Source: UBA2365 sp964594045
Lineage (GTDB): Bacteria > Bacteroidota > Bacteroidia > Chitinophagales > Saprospiraceae
Assembly: GCA_964594045.1 (NCBI GenBank)
Contig: CAZQKR010000027.1
Span: forward strand, 1-52,936
Length of the DNA stretch: 52,936 bases
Direction of reading: 5' to 3'
Under the pieces are notes generated by a model. The model did no database searches, had not been told where the DNA came from, and saw only the letters and a program-made list of their open reading frames with translations. How positions within the stretch are numbered: position 1 is the first letter of the stretch; every line of letters begins with the position of its first letter. The position numbers and the translations under genes are program-made. Positions 8,419 through 17,482 of this stretch are shown one piece after another.

Positions 8419-8991
8419 TCAGGGATTACCGGTTGCGCCTAATTCCCTGAGCATGGCTTCCTCAATTTTTCCGGAGAATTTTCTTTTGACCTCAAATCTT
8501 GTAAAATGAAGATCTGACATAAATCCGAACCCATAGGTAGTATCTCCTTGAGAAGGTTGGGTCAGACGTATAAATTTGTCCGTGTAAATTTTTTGATTGA
8601 TCTCATCCCAGATCAGCTCTGAAGTTTCCAACTTGTCATTTTCCGCATTATACAATTGCACGTGATCACTAACGATCACTTTCTTCTCTTCCGGAAAACG
8701 GATGGCATGACCAGCTTTCAACCAGATATGAGGAGCCATATTTTGCTGGTAAAATTCAACCATCAACCCTTCAGGAAACTCCTCAATGATTTTACGATCT
8801 TCTTCCCTGGTGGTCATTTCAGAAGCCTTTACAGTCAGCAACACTCTTGCAGAATCCGAATAGGTCATCTCAAGTTCCCGGACTGTTTCCTGAACACCAC
8901 CTCCTTTTTTGTACAACTCATCAATTTTGCTGGTATCGGCAGAGCAGGCGCCAAGCATTGATATTAATAGCAAAAAGCCTAAATATTTCAT
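8419..8991 (-). CDS. lptC: LPS export ABC transporter periplasmic protein LptC
   Basis: A 190-residue lipoprotein-like LptC. A short hydrophobic leader ends at Cys16 (LGAC). A beta-jellyroll follows with the pattern expected of the family: 'YSDSARVLLTVKASEM', 'FPEGLMVEFYQQN', 'LKAGHAIRFPEEKKVIVSDHV', 'LYNAENDKLETSELIWDE', 'IYTDKFIRLTQPSQGDTTYGFGFMSDLHFTRFEV'. LptC hands lipopolysaccharide from the LptB2FG extractor to LptA in the periplasm. In Bacteroidota it is often a lipoprotein with a Cys, as here, and not a single-span inner membrane protein. No other lpt gene is adjacent. It is convergent with the AHSA1 gene. Confidence 0.85.
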   Translation of the reverse strand: MKYLGFLLLISMLGACSADTSKIDELYKKGGGVQETVRELEMTYSDSARVLLTVKASEMTTREEDRKIIEEFPEGLMVEFYQQNMAPHIWLKAGHAIRFPEEKKVIVSDHVQLYNAENDKLETSELIWDEINQKIYTDKFIRLTQPSQGDTTYGFGFMSDLHFTRFEVKRKFSGKIEEAMLRELGATGNP

Positions 8992-9062
8992 TTCTGTTCG
9001 CTTTTTTAACGATTAACGAAGTGTTCCAGGCATTCTGAGCCGTTCAGAAAAGCAGTATGAGC

Positions 9063-10562
9063 TTACTTATTGTAATACAAAGGTACATCCGGACCCAATG
9101 GCCATTCAAAATAGACCCATCCCAGCAATAATGCGGTCCAGGCAATGAAAAAAGCAATGGTATATGGCAACATACTGGCAATGATCGTTCCAATACCTGC
9201 TTTTTCATCATACTTCTGATAGTAAACGATGATCAGGGCAAAAAAGCTCATCATAGGCGTGATCACATTGGTGATGCTGTCTCCCACCCTGAACACTGCC
9301 TGGGAAAGTTCGGGTGAATATCCAAGCAACATGAAGATGGGTATAAAAACAGGCCCGATGATCGCCCATTTGGCAGAAGCACTGCCCATGAATAAATTGA
9401 TGAATGCAGATAAAATGATGAATAATATGATCAGTGTAAAAATACTCAGATCCGCATTTTGCAGCAATCCGGCTCCTTTGATGGCGATCAATAATCCCAG
9501 GTTGCTCCATTTGAACCAGGCAACGAATTGTGAGGCGAAAAATACCAGGACAAGGAAAGAAACGAGTCCTTTAAAACTGGTATTCATGCCGTTGATCACA
9601 TCACTGTGCTTTTTGAAAGTTCCTGCGACGTATCCGTAAACTATTCCGCAAATGGCTGAAACAATGAACAACACTGCAATAAATCCTTTCAGAACAGGAG
9701 TATGTAATATGGTATTGTCTTCACCTCTTAAAAAACCATGATCAGGATACAATCCCCAGAATATCAATAATACAAATGCGAATGCAACAAATCCTGACCA
9801 CAACAATCCTTTTTTCTCCAACCGGGTCAGTTGCTTGATCTCTTCCTGAACAACATCTCCTTTATACTTTCCCAGTCTTGGTTCAACGATCGCTTTGGTG
9901 ACCCATGTTCCTACAAAGGCAACCATTATGGCAGAAACAGCCATAAAATAGTAATTTGCCGTAGGCATCACATAATAATCAGGATCTATGATCTTTGCAG
10001 CTTCTGTTGACAATCCAGCCAGAAGCGGGTCTATCGTTCCGATGAAGAGATTTGCACTGAATCCACCACTCACGCCTGCAAAAGCAGCGGACATACCCGC
10101 GATAGGATTTCTTCCAAGTGAATGAAAGATCACCCCGGCCAGCGGAATGATGAGCAAATACCCAAGATCGGATGCAGTATTTGATAAAACCCCTGTCAAA
10201 ACGATCATGAATGTGATCGAATTTTTAGGTGCCTTCAGCAGTAAATAATTGATTGCGGATTTGATCAGACCGCTGCTTTCCGCTATACCAATACCCAATA
10301 AGGCAACCATTACAATACCCAGGGGAGCAAAGCCTGTGTAACTTTCGACCATTTCCAGCAATATCCTGTGCAATCCTTCTTTGGAGATCAGGTTCACCAC
10401 ATGGATATCTTCTCCCGTTGCGGGATGAAAAGCCTGCCAGTCAAAAAAATGACCTATCCAGGAAAAAATGAGTGTGATTACCGCCAAAAGACCAAACAAT
10501 GCAGCCGGATGAGGTAAAGCATTTCCAACTTTTTCTATTCTTTCAAAAAACCTAATTTTCAT
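9063..10562 (-). CDS. AbgT family transporter
   Basis: A 499-residue integral membrane protein with about a dozen hydrophobic segments. It begins with 'FFERIEKVGNALPHPAALFGLLA', the family signature, and contains 'SNTASDLGYLLIIPLAGVIFHSLGRNPIAG' and the late re-entrant-type stretch 'INLFMGSASAKWAIIGPVFIPI', followed by 'FRVGDSITNVITPMMSFF'. AbgT proteins are proton-driven transporters; E. coli AbgT imports p-aminobenzoyl-glutamate, while other members export sulfonamides. The substrate here cannot be fixed. A good -7 element lies 64 bases upstream, so the gene probably has its own promoter. Confidence 0.9.
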   Translation of the reverse strand: MKIRFFERIEKVGNALPHPAALFGLLAVITLIFSWIGHFFDWQAFHPATGEDIHVVNLISKEGLHRILLEMVESYTGFAPLGIVMVALLGIGIAESSGLIKSAINYLLLKAPKNSITFMIVLTGVLSNTASDLGYLLIIPLAGVIFHSLGRNPIAGMSAAFAGVSGGFSANLFIGTIDPLLAGLSTEAAKIIDPDYYVMPTANYYFMAVSAIMVAFVGTWVTKAIVEPRLGKYKGDVVQEEIKQLTRLEKKGLLWSGFVAFAFVLLIFWGLYPDHGFLRGEDNTILHTPVLKGFIAVLFIVSAICGIVYGYVAGTFKKHSDVINGMNTSFKGLVSFLVLVFFASQFVAWFKWSNLGLLIAIKGAGLLQNADLSIFTLIILFIILSAFINLFMGSASAKWAIIGPVFIPIFMLLGYSPELSQAVFRVGDSITNVITPMMSFFALIIVYYQKYDEKAGIGTIIASMLPYTIAFFIAWTALLLGWVYFEWPLGPDVPLYYNK

Positions 10563-10625
10563 TGACTAAATGGTTAAATTCGATGACCAATTTTTTTATT
10601 TACTGTAAAACAGAAACTTGGAGCG

Positions 10626-10633
10626 CAAATATA
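10626..10633 (-). promoter_or_regulatory. Bacteroidota -7 element for the AbgT-type transporter
   Basis: Reads TATATTTG on the minus strand, a full match to TAnnTTTG. A TTG lies 18 bases upstream (10652-10654), near the usual place of the -33 element. The transcript would start about 55-60 bases before the ATG. Confidence 0.5.
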
Positions 10634-10780
10634 AGTTTAAAATTCCTGATTCAATATAAATCCCGGAAGCTTTCACCGGCAATTGTCCCATAGCTGACCA
10701 ATATTCATTAAACATGAATAAGGCTTCCCGGAGGGGAAAATGAAGCTTTTCAACACTAAGGGAATCATCCTGAAACCAAA

Positions 10781-10788
10781 TATTTTTG
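10781..10788 (+). promoter_or_regulatory. Candidate -7 element for the K+ channel gene
   Basis: TATTTTTG matches TAnnTTTG and is placed about 52 bases before the ATG at 10841. No clear -33 TTTG is visible at the right distance, so the call is tentative. Confidence 0.35.
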
Positions 10789-10840
10789 TGATCCGCAATA
10801 AATAAACTTATTTTGCAAACCGGTGTAAAACCATAAAGCT

Positions 10841-11656
10841 ATGGACTTGCAGAAATTCAGAAAGAAACTTTTCAAAATCATTTTTGAATCGGATACTAAA
10901 CCAGGGAGAATTTTTGATGAAATTATTCTGGTGCTGATATTGATCAGTGTTTCAACAGTCATCTTTGAAACAATTGATGTTTATGATCAAAAATACCACA
11001 AAATTTTTATCCTGATCGAATGGATCATCACCATCATTTTTACCATAGAATATTTTGCCAGGATATGGGTTTCAGAAAAGCCCAGAAAATATATTTTCAG
11101 TTTTTACGGCATGATAGACCTGCTGTCTATTTTACCATTATATTTAAGCCTGATCTTTGTACAGGCAAAATCCATGACTGTGATCAGGGCGCTGCGATTG
11201 CTGAGGGTTTTCAGGATCATGAAACTCGGGCATTTTACCAGGCAATCCGCGATCATTGCGAGATCCATCAGGCAAAGCATGCCTAAGATCACTGTATTTT
11301 TCTATTTTGTGGTTATCCTGGTGATCGTTTTCGGCTCGATCATGTATCTTGTGGAAGGAGGCGTCAATGAAGGTTTCAGCAGCATTCCCCAAAGCATTTA
11401 CTGGGCAGTTGTTACACTCACTACTGTGGGATATGGTGATGTTTCACCCATCACCCCTTTTGGCAAATTCCTTGCTTCCATGCTGATGATCGCTGGCTAT
11501 GCCATAATTGCTGTTCCTACCGGGATCATCACGGTGGAATTGACTAAAAACAAGACACAGGAGAAAAATATTTCCATTTGCTGCAAAAATTGTCTTTCTG
11601 AGGACCACGATACCGACGCTGAATTTTGCAAAAAATGTGGTGAAAAATTGAAGTAA
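10841..11656 (+). CDS. Voltage-gated-type potassium channel with C-terminal zinc ribbon
   Basis: A 271-residue six-segment ion channel. Likely segments: S1 ~26-46, S2 ~57-76, S3 ~84-106, S4 ~109-133 with regularly spaced arginines (IRALRLLRVFRIMK), S5 ~148-170, pore helix and filter TTVGYGD at 194-200, S6 ~208-232. The filter is that of a K+-selective channel. After S6 a short polar linker leads to a small zinc ribbon: two CxxC pairs, C248/C251 and C263/C266, in the last 25 residues. This tail is not part of the standard fold and may sense metal or redox state or assist assembly; that is inference. The gene is followed by holA, 37 bases away, with no functional link evident. Confidence 0.9.
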   Translation: MDLQKFRKKLFKIIFESDTKPGRIFDEIILVLILISVSTVIFETIDVYDQKYHKIFILIEWIITIIFTIEYFARIWVSEKPRKYIFSFYGMIDLLSILPLYLSLIFVQAKSMTVIRALRLLRVFRIMKLGHFTRQSAIIARSIRQSMPKITVFFYFVVILVIVFGSIMYLVEGGVNEGFSSIPQSIYWAVVTLTTVGYGDVSPITPFGKFLASMLMIAGYAIIAVPTGIITVELTKNKTQEKNISICCKNCLSEDHDTDAEFCKKCGEKLK

Positions 11657-11693
11657 GCTGTTTTTAAATTACTCATCTTAAAATATTAAGATA

Positions 11694-12695
11694 TTGGAAT
11701 ACAAAGAATTATTAAAATCAATCCAGTCAGGCAACTGGCAACCGGTTTATTTTCTGCAGGGAGAAGAAGGTTTCTTCATTGACGAGATCACAGGTATGAT
11801 ACAATCCGGGTTGCTTACACCTGATCAAAAGGCTTTTAACGAATTCGTTCTATATGGTAAGGACACAGACACGGGAAAGATCATGGACCTGGCTCGCCAG
11901 TATCCCATGATGGCTAATCACCGGCTGATCATAGTCAAAGAAGCGCAGGAACTGAAAAAACTGGATGAACTCAAAACTTATATTGAAAAGCCGAATCCCA
12001 AAACGGTGCTGGTATTCAACTATAAATACAAAACCATTGATGGCCGGACTGCTATCGGTAAAGCGATCACAAGCCATAGCACCGTTTTTAATGCCAAAAA
12101 ACTCTACGACAATCAGATCCCTGAATGGATTGAAAAACAAGGAACTGTACATGGGCTGAAAATAAGCCATGAAGCTGCGTTCATGATGCAGTCACTCCTG
12201 GGGACAGACCTTTCCAAAGTGGATAATGAACTGCATAAATTGTCCACTTCGCTTACTGGAAATAAAATTGTTGGCCCTGACGAAGTTAAGGAGTATATCG
12301 CCCAGAGCAAGGAGTTTAATGTTTTTGAACTTTCCGGCGCTCTTGCTGCAAAAGATGTACTGAAAGTCAACACCATCATACATTATTTCAACAGTAATCC
12401 CAAGTCACACAACATCAACTCCATTATACCTACCCTTACTTCCTATTTTTCCAAAGTATGGATACTTCATGATGCTGCGGGAATGCCCGAAACACAAAAA
12501 TTGCAAATGCTCGGACTGAAATCCGGGTTTTTCCTGAAAGAATACCTTCTGGCAGCCAAAAACTACCCGAAAAACAAAGTTTTTCAGATTTTTTCCATTT
12601 TACAGGAATATGACCTGAGAGCGAAGGGATTTAACAACAAAAACACAACACCCCAATCGCTTTTGCAGGAAATGATCTTTAAAATATTACATTAA
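11694..12695 (+). CDS. holA: DNA polymerase III delta subunit
   Basis: A 333-residue clamp-loader subunit. It opens the beta clamp and carries a degenerate AAA+ fold. The N-terminal pattern 'YFLQGEEGFFIDEIT' and the following 'MANHRLIIVKEAQELKKLDELKTYIEKPNPKTVLVFNYKYKTIDGRT' are characteristic, as is 'LGTDLSKVDNELHKLS' and the collar-domain segment 'FNVFELSGALAAKDV'. The start is a TTG at 11694: no ATG lies in frame upstream before a stop, and family proteins begin with exactly this 'MEYKELL...' stretch. Length agrees with Bacteroidota homologues. It is convergent with the antiporter gene, 17 bases away. Confidence 0.9.
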   Translation: MEYKELLKSIQSGNWQPVYFLQGEEGFFIDEITGMIQSGLLTPDQKAFNEFVLYGKDTDTGKIMDLARQYPMMANHRLIIVKEAQELKKLDELKTYIEKPNPKTVLVFNYKYKTIDGRTAIGKAITSHSTVFNAKKLYDNQIPEWIEKQGTVHGLKISHEAAFMMQSLLGTDLSKVDNELHKLSTSLTGNKIVGPDEVKEYIAQSKEFNVFELSGALAAKDVLKVNTIIHYFNSNPKSHNINSIIPTLTSYFSKVWILHDAAGMPETQKLQMLGLKSGFFLKEYLLAAKNYPKNKVFQIFSILQEYDLRAKGFNNKNTTPQSLLQEMIFKILH

Positions 12696-12712
12696 AAGTA
12701 TCGATCTACCAC

Positions 12713-13675
12713 TTATACCTCCTGATAGATCATATAACCCAGGTAAGCGAGGTAAGCCAATAACAATAAAGCCGCTTCCCATCTGTCCAGCTGGTGTTTT
12801 CTTCCGACAAACATGGCTGCGAATACAAACAGTGTACCTGCACCCAGGATGATCAGATCCCTGTTGAAAACCAAATCAAAATCCAGCGGTGAGATCAGAG
12901 AGCTTACACCGATGATCAGGAAAATATTGAAAATATTGGATCCCACGATATTTCCTACGGCAATATCATTGTTCTTTTTCAAAGCTGCCACAACTGATGT
13001 AGCGAGTTCAGGCAGGGAAGTGCCTGCCGCAACAATAGTCAATCCGATGATCTTGTCGCTCACATCCAGCGCTTTGGCAATATCGATCGCATTATCGACA
13101 ACCAGTTTGCCCCCGATCACCAAACCCGCCAATCCACCGATGATCATCAATGCAGCCCACCTGGTGGAGACACTCTTCTGCAGCTCCGGGTGAGATTCGG
13201 GATCTGATTTTAATTGTTTATAGACATAAAACAGAAATAAACCAAAAAATACCAACAAAATCATACCATCCACTCTGTTGAGGATTTGAGAGCCACCGTG
13301 AAAAAAGCCGTTAGATAATACAGCTAATATACCTGCTGCCAATAAGGAAAATGGGATCTCTTTCCAGACGGTACTGGATTTTACAGCCATTGGTGTGATC
13401 AGACCTGCGATGCCGAGTATTATGAACAGATTGAAGTTGTTGCTACCAATCACATTCCCGAAAACAATATTGTCGTATCCGTCCATGGATCCAATCACAT
13501 TGACTACCAGTTCAGGTGCTGACGTTCCGAAAGCAACGATCGTCAAACCTATGGCAAGATCAGAAACCTTCAGCTTTTTGGCAATGGCAGAAGCACCATC
13601 CACCAGCCAGTCTGCACCTTTGACCAATACCACCAGGCCAAGAATAAGAATTAAAAAATTGATAATTAATGCCAT
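12713..13675 (-). CDS. Calcium/sodium antiporter (CaCA family, YrbG-like)
   Basis: A 320-residue inner membrane protein with two homologous halves of about five segments each. Both halves carry the alpha-repeat signature of the cation/Ca2+ exchangers: 'GTSAPELVVNVIGSMDGYDNIVFGNVIGSNNFN' in the first and 'GTSLPELATSVVAALKKNNDIAVGNIVGSNIFN' in the second. The two acidic residues in the S-A-P-E and S-L-P-E motifs are the expected cation ligands. It matches the YrbG type in length. The ATG at 13673-13675 starts straight into the first membrane span. It lies 19 bases after thyA on the same strand and may be co-transcribed with it. Confidence 0.9.
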   Translation of the reverse strand: MALIINFLILILGLVVLVKGADWLVDGASAIAKKLKVSDLAIGLTIVAFGTSAPELVVNVIGSMDGYDNIVFGNVIGSNNFNLFIILGIAGLITPMAVKSSTVWKEIPFSLLAAGILAVLSNGFFHGGSQILNRVDGMILLVFFGLFLFYVYKQLKSDPESHPELQKSVSTRWAALMIIGGLAGLVIGGKLVVDNAIDIAKALDVSDKIIGLTIVAAGTSLPELATSVVAALKKNNDIAVGNIVGSNIFNIFLIIGVSSLISPLDFDLVFNRDLIILGAGTLFVFAAMFVGRKHQLDRWEAALLLLAYLAYLGYMIYQEV

Positions 13676-13694
13676 ATTACAATTATTTTATTAT

Positions 13695-14489
13695 CTATAC
13701 TGAGATTTCAGCCCTGATCGCAGGATGGGGATCATAGCCTTTCAGCTCAAAATCCTCATACCGAAAATCTGTGATCTCTTTGATTAAAGGATTCAAATGC
13801 ATTACAGGCAGCGGCCTCGGGATTCTTGACAACTGCAACCTGGTCTGTTCAAGATGATTGACATACAAATGTGCATCTCCAAAAGTATGTATGAACTCTC
13901 CCGGCTTTAAACCCGTTACCTGGGCCATCATCAGGGTTAACAAAGCATAGGAAGCGATGTTGAAAGGGACACCCAAAAAAGTGTCCGCTGAACGTTGGTA
14001 CAACTGGCAACTTAATTTGCCATTGGCAACATAAAACTGGAACATGGCATGGCAAGGGGTCAATGCCATTTTATCCAGTTCTCCGACGTTCCATGCATTG
14101 ATCATGATCCTTCTGGAATCCGGGTTAGTCTTCAGCGTATGGACTGCCTGGGCTATCTGGTCTATGATCCTGCCATCAGGTGATTGCCAACGTCTCCATT
14201 GCTTTCCGTAAATCGGACCAAGTTCACCGTTTTCGTCAGCCCATTCATTCCAAATCCGGACACCATTCTCCTGAAGGTATTTAATATTCGTATCACCCTG
14301 AAGAAACCAAAGCAATTCATGGATGATCGATTTGAAATGCAATTTTTTGGTCGTCACCGCAGGGAAACCTTCAGAAAGGTCAAACCTCATCTGGTATCCA
14401 AAAACACTGATCGTTCCGGTTCCGGTCCGGTCGCTTTTTTCCACCCCGTTATCCAGTATATGCTGCAACAGATCCAGGTATGCTTTCAT
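13695..14489 (-). CDS. thyA: Thymidylate synthase
   Basis: A 264-residue enzyme that methylates dUMP to dTMP with methylene-tetrahydrofolate. The length equals that of E. coli ThyA and the catalytic cysteine falls at the same number: Cys146 in 'LTPCHAMFQFYV'. Other signatures are 'DRTGTGT' (20-26), 'GDTNIKYL', 'WADENGELGPIYGKQWR' and the phosphate-binding 'QRSADTFLGVPFNIASYALL'. The C-terminus ends in 'AEISV' in place of the usual hydrophobic valine-alanine end, which is a modest variation. Dihydrofolate reductase is often next to thyA but is not seen here. Confidence 0.97.
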   Translation of the reverse strand: MKAYLDLLQHILDNGVEKSDRTGTGTISVFGYQMRFDLSEGFPAVTTKKLHFKSIIHELLWFLQGDTNIKYLQENGVRIWNEWADENGELGPIYGKQWRRWQSPDGRIIDQIAQAVHTLKTNPDSRRIMINAWNVGELDKMALTPCHAMFQFYVANGKLSCQLYQRSADTFLGVPFNIASYALLTLMMAQVTGLKPGEFIHTFGDAHLYVNHLEQTRLQLSRIPRPLPVMHLNPLIKEITDFRYEDFELKGYDPHPAIRAEISV

Positions 14490-14697
14490 TTGTCTGAACT
14501 TATCATTTTTTAAAATCTGATTTCAACCAAAACATAATATTGATTTATGTATCATTAGTTTTTTCCTTAGAAGGTATTATGCATTTATTCCATATGTTGA
14601 AAATGATCGTCCTTACCTTCGGAAATACCTCACGATGGAGCCTTGATCCATATTAGAATGATGAACAATTAAATAATACCTTGGTTCATCCTTCAAA

Positions 14698-15597
14698 TTA
14701 AGAAACTTTTTCCAAATCCAGGTCTTCCATATATTGTTCTAACAGAATTCCATCTGCCAATCCCATCCTGGGCACATAAGTCAATTCGATCCCGGCAGTT
14801 CTCATGATCCTGGAGTAGATATCCAATGCCGGGATGATCACGTCTGCCCGGTCGGGTTTAAGCAAGAGTTCCATCACCCTTTCTTCATAGCTCATCGCTT
14901 TCAACTTTACAAGAACAGCTTCAATTTCCTGAAGACTGATGGTCTGCAAGTAAATTTTTTGCAGCATTTTTGCCACACGGTTAATATTACCTCCGGTTCC
15001 GACTGCTGCCATTTGCCTGCCAAAAACTTGATTTTCAGTCAACCATTGTTCAATTTCTTTCCATGTCCCCGGGTCATTCATCCCCATTAATTCACGGACG
15101 GTTCCAATTGGGAAAGAACGACTATTTTGTTTTTTGCCATTTATAATGATTGACAACTCTGTTGAACCACCACCGATGTCGATAAACAAATAAGGCATGT
15201 CAGGCATCGGTTGAGTATAAAAAGTCGACATGATCAGTTCTGCTTCTTTTTGTCCTTCGATTGCCTCGATCCGGATACCAGTCCGGTCAAAAACAGCCTG
15301 AATGATCTCTCTGTTGTTTTTTGCCTCCCTGATTGCTGAGGTGGCATAAGTGCGGAATTTTTGGACACCATAAACCTGCATCAACAATCTGAAACTGGTC
15401 ATTGAATCAATCAATTGGTCCAGTTTTTTCACTGAAATGCTACCCGTTTCAAATACGTCCTTCCCCAATCTGAGTGGCACGCGCACCATCTCAACCTGTC
15501 TGGTCTTCAGGAAACCCCCGGACTGAATGATGTAACCGATCAACAGCCTTCCTGCATTCGTTCCGATATCGATCGCTCCATATAATTTGAGATCCAT
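14698..15597 (-). CDS. Ppx/GppA-type phosphatase (exopolyphosphatase-like)
   Basis: A ~299-residue protein of the actin/hsp70 ATPase superfamily. It has the phosphate-1 loop 'AIDIGTNAGRLLIG', 'TSAIREAKN', 'EGQKEAELI' and the phosphate-2 loop 'FIDIGGGSTEL'. Such proteins hydrolyse polyphosphate or pppGpp. It is the short, single-unit form with no C-terminal HD domain. The frame is open to an ATG at 15615, but the -7 element at 15617-15624 would place the transcript start inside that extension, so the ATG at 15595-15597 (MDLKLYGAIDIG) is preferred. It diverges from the alanine symporter gene. Confidence 0.85.
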   Translation of the reverse strand: MDLKLYGAIDIGTNAGRLLIGYIIQSGGFLKTRQVEMVRVPLRLGKDVFETGSISVKKLDQLIDSMTSFRLLMQVYGVQKFRTYATSAIREAKNNREIIQAVFDRTGIRIEAIEGQKEAELIMSTFYTQPMPDMPYLFIDIGGGSTELSIIINGKKQNSRSFPIGTVRELMGMNDPGTWKEIEQWLTENQVFGRQMAAVGTGGNINRVAKMLQKIYLQTISLQEIEAVLVKLKAMSYEERVMELLLKPDRADVIIPALDIYSRIMRTAGIELTYVPRMGLADGILLEQYMEDLDLEKVS

Positions 15598-15616
15598 TGT
15601 TCCTTTTTTGAGCATG

Positions 15617-15624
15617 CAAATATA
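15617..15624 (-). promoter_or_regulatory. Bacteroidota -7 element for the Ppx/GppA gene
   Basis: Reads TATATTTG on the minus strand, a full consensus match. Transcription would begin near 15611, leaving a leader of about 14 bases before the ATG at 15597 and excluding the upstream ATG at 15615. A second match, TAAATTTG, lies at 15666-15673 and could be an alternative. Confidence 0.45.
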
Positions 15625-15702
15625 TCAGAAATTGCCAAGTATGACATATTCGATAAAATAATATTCAAATTTATAAAATATATGTTTATCTTCATCATTC
15701 AA

Positions 15703-15733
15703 TTGGTCAACCACCTTTGTGCAGGTATTTTTG
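15703..15733 (+). promoter_or_regulatory. Candidate promoter for the alanine symporter-folK run
   Basis: TATTTTTG at 15726-15733 matches the -7 consensus, and TTGG at 15703-15706 lies 19 bases upstream, close to the expected -33 spacing. The transcript would have a leader of roughly 130 bases before the ATG at 15872; no riboswitch is recognised in it. Confidence 0.45.
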
Positions 15734-15871
15734 TAGCTTGATAAAAGTCTAAAATCGCTCTTTCTTATAGCAAATTTTTTTTTAAAGCAATTCATTCAGC
15801 ACCAAGACAGGTTAGATCTTCAGTACAGGTTTACATCGGGTGATTATCAGCTAATTTGGATACTAAGAAAT

Positions 15872-17482
15872 ATGAAACAATTAAAACTTATTTTTTCCGC
15901 ATTTATTTCAGCAATTTTAACAGGTTTACCTTTACGCTCATTTGCTCAGCAAGGACTGGATGACAAGATCAATGAAATCTTCCAACCTGCAACTGCAGTG
16001 ATCGAATCTATTGTATTCTGGTCAATACCTTTAACAGAAACCGTATCAGTTCCACTGGTCCTGATCATCCTGATCAGTGCTGCGATATACTTTACCCTGT
16101 ACTTTAAATTTGTCAATTTCAAGGATTTCTGGTTGGCAGTAAGAGTCACTATGGGTAAATTTGATTTCCTTGATGTCAAATCTAAAGAGGTAAAGACCGA
16201 TGATTATCTGATCGGAACAAAGGAAGGAGATATTTTGAAAACTCCGAAAGTTGAACATCATATTGGTGAAGTAAGTCATTTCCAGGCACTTACAGCAGCG
16301 CTTTCTGCTACTGTCGGCCTTGGCAATATAGCCGGTGTAGCCATTGCGATCGGTCTGGGTGGCCCGGGAGCTACTTTCTGGATGATACTGGCAGGATTAT
16401 TCGGGATGAGTTCAAAATTCGTTGAATGTACACTTGGTGTAAAATACCGGGATATCACACCCGACGGAGTCGTTCACGGTGGCCCGATGTATTATTTAAA
16501 AAAGGGTTTTGCCAAAAGAGGTTGGGTCAAACTCGGTAAATTTCTGGCCATCTTTTTTGCCATTATGACTTTAGGGGGTTCATTCGGTGGTGGAAATATG
16601 TTCCAGGCCAATCAGGCAGCACAGCAATTAAAAGACGTATTCAACTTCGATGCAGGCTATGCAGGATTTACCATTGGCATCATTATGGCAATAATGGTCG
16701 CAATGGTGATCATCGGAGGGATCAAAAGAATCGGCAGTGTGACTTCTACCCTGGTACCTGTCATGGCTGTTATTTATGTGGGTGCTGCTTTGATCATTAT
16801 TTTTGCCAATTATGACAAGATTTTCTGGGCGATTTCCCTGATTTTTGAGGAAGCATTCAGCCCGACAGCAGTTGGTGGCGGCTTCGTAGGTGTGATGATA
16901 CAGGGCGTCAGACGTGCGGTATTTTCAAATGAAGCAGGTGTTGGCTCAGCAGCTATTGCCCACTCGGCCGTAAGGACCAAATATCCGGTGAGCGAAGGGC
17001 TGGTGTCACTGTTGGAACCTTTTGTGGATACGGTTGTGATCTGTACCATGACTGCCCTGGTAGTCATCATCACTGGCTACTATGTCCAACATCCCGGTGA
17101 TACCACTGCGGGTGTGGCGCTGACTTCACAGGCTTTCGATTCCACCATACCCTATTTCAGGTACGTTCTGACCATAGCTGTTTTTCTTTTTGCATTTTCC
17201 ACAATGATCTCCTGGTCATATTACGGTTTGCAGGCCTGGAAATTTTTGTTTGGAAAAACCAAAACAGCTGATCTTTCTTATAAACTTTTATTTTTAGTTT
17301 TCGTCATCATTGGTGCTTCTGCAAGTCTGGGGGCTGTTGTGGCATTTTCAGATGCGATGATCTTCGCAATGGTGTTTCCAAATATGATCGGATTGATCGT
17401 TTTGGCACCTGAAGTCAAAAAAGAGTACAGACGGTATATTGATGCGATCAAAGCACATAAAAAAAAGCATGCTTCAGCGTGA
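15872..17482 (+). CDS. Sodium:alanine symporter family protein (AGCS)
   Basis: A 536-residue membrane transporter with about ten or eleven hydrophobic segments. An N-terminal signal-like segment (to FAQ, ~residue 25) precedes the first true span, which is common in Bacteroidota members. AGCS signatures include 'ALSATVGLGNIAGVAIAIGLGGPGATFWM', 'GGPMYYL', 'RAVFSNEAGVGSAAIAHSA' and 'TVVICTMTALVVIITG'. These carriers couple Na+ or H+ to uptake of alanine or glycine. An extra loop of ~30 residues between the first spans (~90-130) carries several lysines and aspartates. The 3' end overlaps folK by 14 bases, so the two are probably co-transcribed. Confidence 0.92.
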   Translation: MKQLKLIFSAFISAILTGLPLRSFAQQGLDDKINEIFQPATAVIESIVFWSIPLTETVSVPLVLIILISAAIYFTLYFKFVNFKDFWLAVRVTMGKFDFLDVKSKEVKTDDYLIGTKEGDILKTPKVEHHIGEVSHFQALTAALSATVGLGNIAGVAIAIGLGGPGATFWMILAGLFGMSSKFVECTLGVKYRDITPDGVVHGGPMYYLKKGFAKRGWVKLGKFLAIFFAIMTLGGSFGGGNMFQANQAAQQLKDVFNFDAGYAGFTIGIIMAIMVAMVIIGGIKRIGSVTSTLVPVMAVIYVGAALIIIFANYDKIFWAISLIFEEAFSPTAVGGGFVGVMIQGVRRAVFSNEAGVGSAAIAHSAVRTKYPVSEGLVSLLEPFVDTVVICTMTALVVIITGYYVQHPGDTTAGVALTSQAFDSTIPYFRYVLTIAVFLFAFSTMISWSYYGLQAWKFLFGKTKTADLSYKLLFLVFVIIGASASLGAVVAFSDAMIFAMVFPNMIGLIVLAPEVKKEYRRYIDAIKAHKKKHASA

